A stretch of DNA of 11,373 nt from JBCBEX01 sp039027055 (GTDB taxonomy: Bacteria; Bacteroidota; Rhodothermia; Rhodothermales; Rubricoccaceae): NCBI GenBank assembly GCA_039027055.1, contig JBCCLD010000127.1, positions 1 through 11,373 on the forward strand, read 5' to 3'. Positions 7,936-11,373 of this stretch are shown one piece after another (position 1 is the stretch's first letter; the number at the start of each line of letters is the position of its first letter). Position numbers and translations under genes: made by a program. The notes beneath the pieces were generated by a model. It was not told where the DNA came from, ran no database searches, and saw only the letters and a list, made by a program, of their open reading frames with translations.

Positions 7936-9156
7936 TCACGCCGTCGCGCCGCCGCACGATGAGCCGGCTCCGGCCGTGCAGCCGTAGCAGTGCCGCGCGA
8001 CGCGGACGGAGCGCGCCTGCCAGGCTTGCAGGTTGAAGTCGCGCAGGTGCATCCGGTCGGTGTCGTGCCGGATGTTGGGGTCCTGCGCCTCCACGTCGGC
8101 CTCCATGTCGAGCATCTGGTTGAAGTCGCAGTCGAAGAGGCGGCCGTCCCAGCTCACCGAGATCGTGTTGCGGCACATGAGCCCGCCGATGGCGGCGGGG
8201 TTGAACGCGTTGACGAGGCGCGTCAGGTAGGCCTCGACCTGCCCCTTCTCCATGAGCCACTCCAGGTAACGCGAGATGGGCATGTTGTTGAGCGCGAAGA
8301 GGCGGTCGAAGGTGACGTCGTGGTGCTTCTTGAGCGCAGCCTTCCACTCCGGCTCCATCGAGGCCTGGCCGCCTGCCAGGAACGCGCCGACGGGGTTGGT
8401 GACGAGCGTAAGCACGCGCTTGGGGTCGCCCTGGCCATAGCCCGCCGCGTTGAGCGCGCGAATCGCCTCGATCGACTTGCGGTAGGTGCCGCCGCCACGC
8501 TGCGCATCGGTGTTGAGTTCGCGGTAGTGCGGCAGCGAGCACGCCACCTCGACGCCGCGCTCGGCGAACCACGCGGGCAGGTGGCGATACTTCTTGACGC
8601 GCAGGATCGTGAGGTTGCAGCGGTCGATCACGTGCAGCCCGCGCTGGACGCATGCCTCGACGAAGTAGGGAAAGTGCGGGTTGAGCTCCGGCGCACCGCC
8701 TGTGATGTCGACCGTATGGAGGTGGCCTCCGCCCTCGGACGCGTCGGCCGCCAGGATGTGGTCGATGGCGGCGAGGCAGGCGTCCACCGCCTCGCGGTCC
8801 ATATTCTCCTCGGTGCGGTCCGGCCCAGAGTCGACGTGGCAGTGGCGGCAGACCATGTTGCACAGCTTGCCGATGTTGACCTGGAAGATCTCCAGCGGGG
8901 CTGGGCGGAGCGGCAACCACCCCGAGGCTTCGAGGTCGGCCCCGAAGTTGCCCGTGCCGGTCGGCCCGCCTGTAAGCTCAGGCGCACGCAGGACGCGCAG
9001 CTGCTCGGCGGGAGCGGCCAAGGGGGCCTGCCGCGCAGCGATGCTGGCCGAGCGCTTGGGCCGCTTGCCGTTGGGCAGCGGCCGCTGCCCCCCGTGCTCT
9101 GGACGTTGCTTGAGGGTGCGGGCGACGGCGGGCGAGAGGACGCGGAGCGGCTGCAT
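7936..9156 (-). CDS. arsS: Arsenosugar biosynthesis radical SAM protein ArsS
   Basis: A radical SAM enzyme of the TIGR04167/DUF3641 family, reported to make the 5'-deoxyadenosyl-arsenic bond on the route from dimethylarsinite to arsenosugars. The product is 406 residues. The [4Fe-4S] motif is Cys99-x3-Cys103-x2-Cys106 (CNMVCRHC), followed by HVDSGPDR and the glycine-rich VDITGGAPELNP (149-160). The C-terminus has the family's cysteine cluster, Cys390, Cys393 and Cys401, in HCYGCTAGAGSSCGG, probably for an auxiliary cluster or substrate. The core begins near residue 70 (NFGADLEASGWLPLR). Residues 1-65 are a basic, low-complexity extension not usual for the family, whose members run about 320-350. 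No better in-frame start was found between the ATG at 9156 and the core. The gene follows the peroxidase-like gene after a 108-nt spacer and precedes the 145-aa gene by 8 nt. Confidence 0.92.
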   Translation of the reverse strand: MQPLRVLSPAVARTLKQRPEHGGQRPLPNGKRPKRSASIAARQAPLAAPAEQLRVLRAPELTGGPTGTGNFGADLEASGWLPLRPAPLEIFQVNIGKLCNMVCRHCHVDSGPDRTEENMDREAVDACLAAIDHILAADASEGGGHLHTVDITGGAPELNPHFPYFVEACVQRGLHVIDRCNLTILRVKKYRHLPAWFAERGVEVACSLPHYRELNTDAQRGGGTYRKSIEAIRALNAAGYGQGDPKRVLTLVTNPVGAFLAGGQASMEPEWKAALKKHHDVTFDRLFALNNMPISRYLEWLMEKGQVEAYLTRLVNAFNPAAIGGLMCRNTISVSWDGRLFDCDFNQMLDMEADVEAQDPNIRHDTDRMHLRDFNLQAWQARSVRVARHCYGCTAGAGSSCGGATA

Positions 9157-9264
9157 GGCGTGAGGAGCTGCGGTCAGTCGTAGACGGGTGGTGGTTCCTG
9201 TGCGCGGGGCTGCCTGCTACGCGCCAGCGTCTCCTGGGAGAGCCGTGCGCCGACAGCGCCCCAG

Positions 9265-9597
9265 CTACATCATCTTGTCGTAGACCTGGTTGAGCATCTG
9301 CACGCCGTGGACGAGCGACGCGCCGCCGCGGATGGCGCAGGCCACGTGGACGGCCTCGGTCATCTGCTCCAGGTCGGCGCCCTTCTCCATCGAGGCGTCG
9401 GTGTAGGCGTCGATACAGTAGGGGCACTGCACGGCGTGTGCCACGGCGAGGGCGATGAGCGCCTTCTCGCGCGCCGTCAAGGCGCCGTCCTCGAACACCT
9501 CGCCATAGTACTTGAAGAAGGACCGTGCGAGTTGCTGATTGCCTTGCGCGATGTCGCCAAACTTGCCGAGGTCTTCGGGCTTGTAGTACGTCTCCAT
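9265..9597 (-). CDS. Arsenosugar biosynthesis-associated peroxidase-like protein (AhpD/CMD fold)
   Basis: A 110-residue carboxymuconolactone decarboxylase/AhpD-like protein. The redox motif Cys58-x2-Cys61 in HAVQCPYCIDAYT is preceded by EKALIALAVAHA, the classic AhpD core, and followed by the helical IRGGASLVHGVQMLNQV segment. This matches the arsenosugar-associated peroxidase-like family (TIGR04169), which sits beside arsS in many genomes; its exact reaction is not established. The start at 9597 (METYYKPEDLGKF) is preferred over an in-frame ATG at 9648, whose 17 extra residues do not fit the family. It is the first gene of the probable minus-strand operon with arsS. The 108-nt spacer before arsS is longer than the others, so a second promoter or processing site is possible. 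Confidence 0.9.
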   Translation of the reverse strand: METYYKPEDLGKFGDIAQGNQQLARSFFKYYGEVFEDGALTAREKALIALAVAHAVQCPYCIDAYTDASMEKGADLEQMTEAVHVACAIRGGASLVHGVQMLNQVYDKMM

Positions 9598-9689
9598 GGA
9601 ACGAGGTGGGCGGTTGAGAAAGGTGGTGGAACAGAGATCGCGGCCCAAGATAGCGGGCGTGCTGCGATGCCGTGTGGGTAAAAGCTCGT

Positions 9690-9718
9690 CGACGGCCTGA
9701 CGCTCTCGCGGGCCGTCG
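9690..9718 (-). promoter_or_regulatory. 8-bp hairpin upstream of the arsenosugar operon
   Basis: CGACGGCC (9690-9697) and GGCCGTCG (9711-9718) pair perfectly around a 13-nt loop. Read on the minus strand it lies about 93 nt before the start of the peroxidase-like gene and is followed, after ACGAGC, by TTTT. It may be a leader attenuator, an operator, or the end of an upstream transcript. Function is not shown. Confidence 0.35.
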
Positions 9719-9780
9719 TCCAGGGCAACCGGGTAGACACCTGTGGTCTATGACTGGGCCGTGGCCTTACAGAGTGTGTG

Positions 9781-9805
9781 GGCCGGTGAGCTCTTACTCA
9801 CGGCC
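9781..9805. repeat. Strong hairpin in the gene-free region
   Basis: GGCC (9781-9784) plus GTGAG (9786-9790) pair with CTCAC (9797-9801) plus GGCC (9802-9805). This is a 9-bp stem with one bulged G and a 6-nt loop. No T-tract follows, so it is not a terminator. It may be part of the structured RNA suggested by the terminator at 10071-10127, or a DNA binding site. Confidence 0.45.
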
Positions 9806-9959
9806 ACGTTCTTGCCCGTCCTCGCAGGTCTGATACCAAGTCCGGAGGCATTCTTCCGGCCTGAGGCTTGCCCGATCAACCACCCCCAGCCCCGCTCCTG
9901 CCTTCGCCGTGGCAAGCTCTGTCTGGAGGAAGCTTGGCCCTGTAGGCCAACTGGATACT

Positions 9960-10127
9960 GAACAGCCGTAGTTGATACGACGCCCCCCTCAGAAAAAATG
10001 AGGCCGCGAGGTTACACGGCTCTGACTTGCGTGTCTATCTGTGCACATCCCGATTCAACGGGGGATGCAAGCCGGTGCGACTGAGGGTTCTGTGGTGGGG
10101 TCTGACAGTCGCACCGGCGTTTTTTTT
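9960..10127 (+). ncRNA. Possible small RNA ending at an orphan intrinsic terminator
   Basis: The terminator at 10071-10127 needs a plus-strand transcript, yet the nearest plus-strand gene (hutG) ends 2.8 kb earlier with oppositely oriented genes between. Just before the terminator the sequence is rich in potential structure. CCTCA/TGAGG forms a hairpin around a GAAAAAA loop near 9986-10002. CATCCC (10045-10050) pairs with GGGATG (10062-10067), and CTTG/CAAG can close this stem from outside. I see no match to 6S, tmRNA, RNase P, SRP RNA or any riboswitch class I know. A riboswitch is unlikely because no plus-strand gene follows. The 5' end is a guess; it could lie as far left as about 9740. 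Confidence 0.35.
10071..10127 (+). terminator. Strong rho-independent terminator, plus strand
   Basis: A perfect 13-bp stem (GCCGGTGCGACTG at 10071-10083 with its reverse complement at 10106-10118) encloses a 22-nt loop. G10119 and then eight T residues (10120-10127) follow. This is a textbook intrinsic terminator for plus-strand transcription. On the minus strand the stem is not followed by T residues. Confidence 0.85.
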
Positions 10128-10148
10128 GCTCGGTGGCCGAGCGACCCT

Positions 10149-10179
10149 GGTTGACCAACCTACTGTGTTGACCAACCTA
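10149..10179. repeat. Tandem 13-bp direct repeat with internal dyad
   Basis: GTTGACCAACCTA occurs at 10150-10162 and exactly again at 10167-10179, a 17-bp period. The first copy extends to GGTTG-AC-CAACC, a near-perfect 12-bp palindrome. Two dyad sites about 1.6 helical turns apart, just after the terminator, could be operator sites. They could equally be a small tandem duplication. Confidence 0.6.
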
Positions 10180-10343
10180 GCCCAAGCTGTGTGCTATGGC
10201 TCAGCGCTACGCTGTGGACGGTTTGTGGGGGGAGCGGGTAGGAAGAGGGGCGTCTGACACCTTTTCCGCTCCCTACTCCCCACCCCCGACACCCTCCACG
10301 TTGAGAAAGAGCGGATAGGGCACAACTTGAGTAACCTGCTGTG

Positions 10344-10358
10344 TTCAGGCTACCTGAA
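10344..10358. repeat. 15-bp palindrome TTCAGG-CTA-CCTGAA
   Basis: Two perfect 6-bp half-sites with a 3-nt centre lie 29 nt from the tamB 3' end. The sequence has the size of a protein-binding dyad, though no promoter or gene start is nearby. The function is unknown. Confidence 0.4.
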
Positions 10359-10371
10359 ATACGTCCACGAA

Positions 10372-10388
10372 AGGCGTCCTCAGCGCCT
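10372..10388 (-). terminator. Weak terminator-like hairpin at the end of tamB
   Basis: AGGCG (10372-10376) and CGCCT (10384-10388) make a 5-bp stem with a 7-nt loop that overlaps the tamB stop codon. On the minus strand only TTTC follows, a short U-tract. It is the best candidate for a 3' end here but is weak. Confidence 0.3.
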
Positions 10389-11373
10389 CACGGCACGCGC
10401 GCGGCGTTGTCTTGGTCGGCGTGCGCCTCGTCGACGAGTGTGCCAAGCAGGCCGGGCCAGGACGTGAACTCGGTCTGGTAGCTCACACCCGCCCCGTAGG
10501 CGCCGAAGGTGGTCCCGCCGATGCTCTCGCCGACGAGCAGTTCGTTCTCGCGGCGGTAGAACACCTCCAACGAGACGTCCGGTGTCAGCTTGACCTCGAC
10601 GGCCACCTCGCCCTGGAAGTCCTCGTTCTGGAGCGCGTCGGAGTTGTCGCGCTGGTAGACGCCCTCGCCCCGGATGATGAGCCGCTCGTCGAGGAAGCGC
10701 AGCGCCACACCGTAGGTCACGTCGAGGGCCTCGAAGTCGTTGCCCTGCTGGACGCCGAGGAGCACCTCCACGTTGTCGGAGGCGAGCGCCTCGTTGAGGA
10801 ACAGGTTGAGCCGCGTCGAGACGAGCTGCGAGAGTGAGGTGTAGATCAGTTCGTCGGCGGTGTCGCCCACCGTGGCGAGGTCATCCGAGGGCGCGAGGAG
10901 GAACGAGTTGGTCAGGAGCACGCTGGTGGCATACTCCGCCTGGCGGTCCCCCCGGTTGAGTTCGGTCCGCAGGGCCTCGATCACGCCTGAGTCGAGGCGT
11001 TCGCCGGTGTCGAGGTCGAGCCGGAGGTCGACGATCGGCGTGGTGACAGAGCCGGAGAGGTCGGTCTCCACGAGCAGCGGCACGCGCTGGCGGCCAGGCT
11101 CTTCGACGCCGGGCAGGCGTAGCCCGGCGAGCGAAGCGCGTGTCTCGTAGGCCGCCGCGAGGTCGAGGCGCGCGTCCACCGGGTCGCCGTCCCATTGGAG
11201 CGTGCCGCCGGGCTGCAGCACGAAGCGGCGCGTGAAGACGTCGCCCGCCGTGAACAGGTAGTCGCCCCCCTCGACGTTGAACGTGCCGAAGGTGAGGAAG
11301 CGGCCCTCGTCGATGGTCAGTTCCATCTCCCCCCGCCCGACGGCGTCGATCACGTCGCCGGTGGCCGGGTCGA
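10388..11373 (-). CDS. tamB: TamB-family (DUF490) translocation/assembly protein, C-terminal part
   Basis: About 327 C-terminal residues are visible; the reading frame stays open to the window edge and the N-terminus lies to the right. TamB proteins are large, beta-strand-rich, AsmA-like proteins that span the periplasm from an inner-membrane anchor and work with an Omp85-type partner in outer-membrane protein insertion or lipid transport. Evidence is the C-terminal DUF490 pattern. First comes GRFLTFGTFNVEGGDYLF, then GDVFTRRFVLQPGGTLQWDGDP with DARLDLAAAYETRA. Next are the LNRGDRQAEYATSVLLTNSFL and QLVSTRLNLFLNEAL helical stretch. The final strands are YGVALRFLDERLIIRGEG, EVAVEVKLTPDVSLEVFYRREN and GAGVSYQTEF. 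The strand alternation and YQTEF near the end are typical of Bacteroidota-like TamB. After that a 25-30 residue polar tail ends DQDNAARVP. No partner Omp85 gene is in view. Confidence 0.85.
   Translation of the reverse strand, partial: DPATGDVIDAVGRGEMELTIDEGRFLTFGTFNVEGGDYLFTAGDVFTRRFVLQPGGTLQWDGDPVDARLDLAAAYETRASLAGLRLPGVEEPGRQRVPLLVETDLSGSVTTPIVDLRLDLDTGERLDSGVIEALRTELNRGDRQAEYATSVLLTNSFLLAPSDDLATVGDTADELIYTSLSQLVSTRLNLFLNEALASDNVEVLLGVQQGNDFEALDVTYGVALRFLDERLIIRGEGVYQRDNSDALQNEDFQGEVAVEVKLTPDVSLEVFYRRENELLVGESIGGTTFGAYGAGVSYQTEFTSWPGLLGTLVDEAHADQDNAARVP

Larger units (their letters stand above)
9598..10387. other. 790-nt gene-free region between the arsenosugar operon and tamB
   Basis: No convincing protein gene is seen here on either strand. 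The two short plus-strand open frames (9743-9961 and 10027-10257) have no recognisable domain, and the second crosses a strong terminator. The region holds stem-loops at 9690-9718, 9781-9805 and 10047-10066, the intrinsic terminator at 10071-10127, a tandem repeat at 10149-10179 and a palindrome at 10344-10358. It must also contain the promoter of the minus-strand arsenosugar operon, which I cannot place with confidence. Confidence 0.7.

Noticed and set aside
7990..9183. 397-codon open frame on the plus strand opposite arsS
   Set aside because: Antisense shadow; Val/Arg/Glu-rich composition without a domain, and the minus strand has all ArsS motifs.
9645..9652. TATCTTGG on the minus strand as a Bacteroidota-type -7 box for the arsenosugar operon
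   Set aside because: One mismatch to TAnnTTTG and no properly spaced -33 TTTG element; too weak to annotate.
9743..9961. 72-codon plus-strand open frame, considered as a transposase remnant
   Set aside because: No transposase motif, no inverted repeat ends or target duplication; its sequence is dominated by hairpins.
10045..10067. tRNA-like T-arm (CCCGATTCAACGGG) as part of a tRNA or tmRNA
   Set aside because: The loop does not fit the TTCRANN pattern in register, no acceptor stem, anticodon arm or CCA end is present.
10027..10257. 76-codon plus-strand open frame
   Set aside because: It runs straight through the strong terminator stem and T-tract and shows no family features.

Overview
The window looks like chromosomal DNA of a GC-rich bacterium (roughly 65% G+C, higher in the hut genes). 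Shine-Dalgarno sequences are few. The gene set is a complete hut operon, ArsS-type arsenosugar genes and a TamB C-terminus. Together with the style of the small hypothetical proteins this suggests a Rhodothermota (Rhodothermales or Salinibacter-like) member or a close relative. That placement is inference, because no rRNA or other phylogenetic marker is present.

Layout. (1) 167-1123, minus strand: a TIGR01777/YfcH-type NAD(P)-binding epimerase gene interrupted by one in-frame amber codon where the family usually has tryptophan. (2) 1240-7250, plus strand: histidine degradation operon hutU-hutH-hutI-hutG. hutH/hutI overlap by 1 nt and hutI/hutG by 8 nt, but hutU and hutH are 578 nt apart. (3) That gap holds a discrete unit of about 545 bp (2951-3495): a small GIY-YIG endonuclease gene bounded by near-identical 28-nt inverted repeats, each of which is itself a hairpin. 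It looks like a small selfish or mobilisable element lodged in the hut operon. (4) 7247-9597, minus strand: a likely four-gene operon transcribed from right to left. It encodes an AhpD/CMD-type peroxidase-like protein, the arsenosugar radical SAM enzyme ArsS, a 145-aa protein of unknown function and a 71-aa CCCH putative zinc-binding protein. (5) 9598-10387: a 790-nt region without convincing genes. It contains several hairpins, a very strong plus-strand intrinsic terminator with no plus-strand gene before it, and a tandem 13-bp repeat. (6) 10388-11373, minus strand: the C-terminal part of a TamB-family protein that runs off the right edge.

How the genes work together. HutH turns histidine into urocanate, HutU makes imidazolonepropionate, HutI makes N-formimidoylglutamate, and HutG releases glutamate and formamide. 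No hut regulator or transporter is in the window. The arsenosugar operon supplies ArsS and its usual peroxidase-like partner. The expected arsenite methyltransferase (arsM) is not visible here.

The strongest candidates for something new are the inverted-repeat GIY-YIG unit inside the hut operon, the orphan terminator that implies an unannotated small RNA, and the two unnamed proteins behind arsS.
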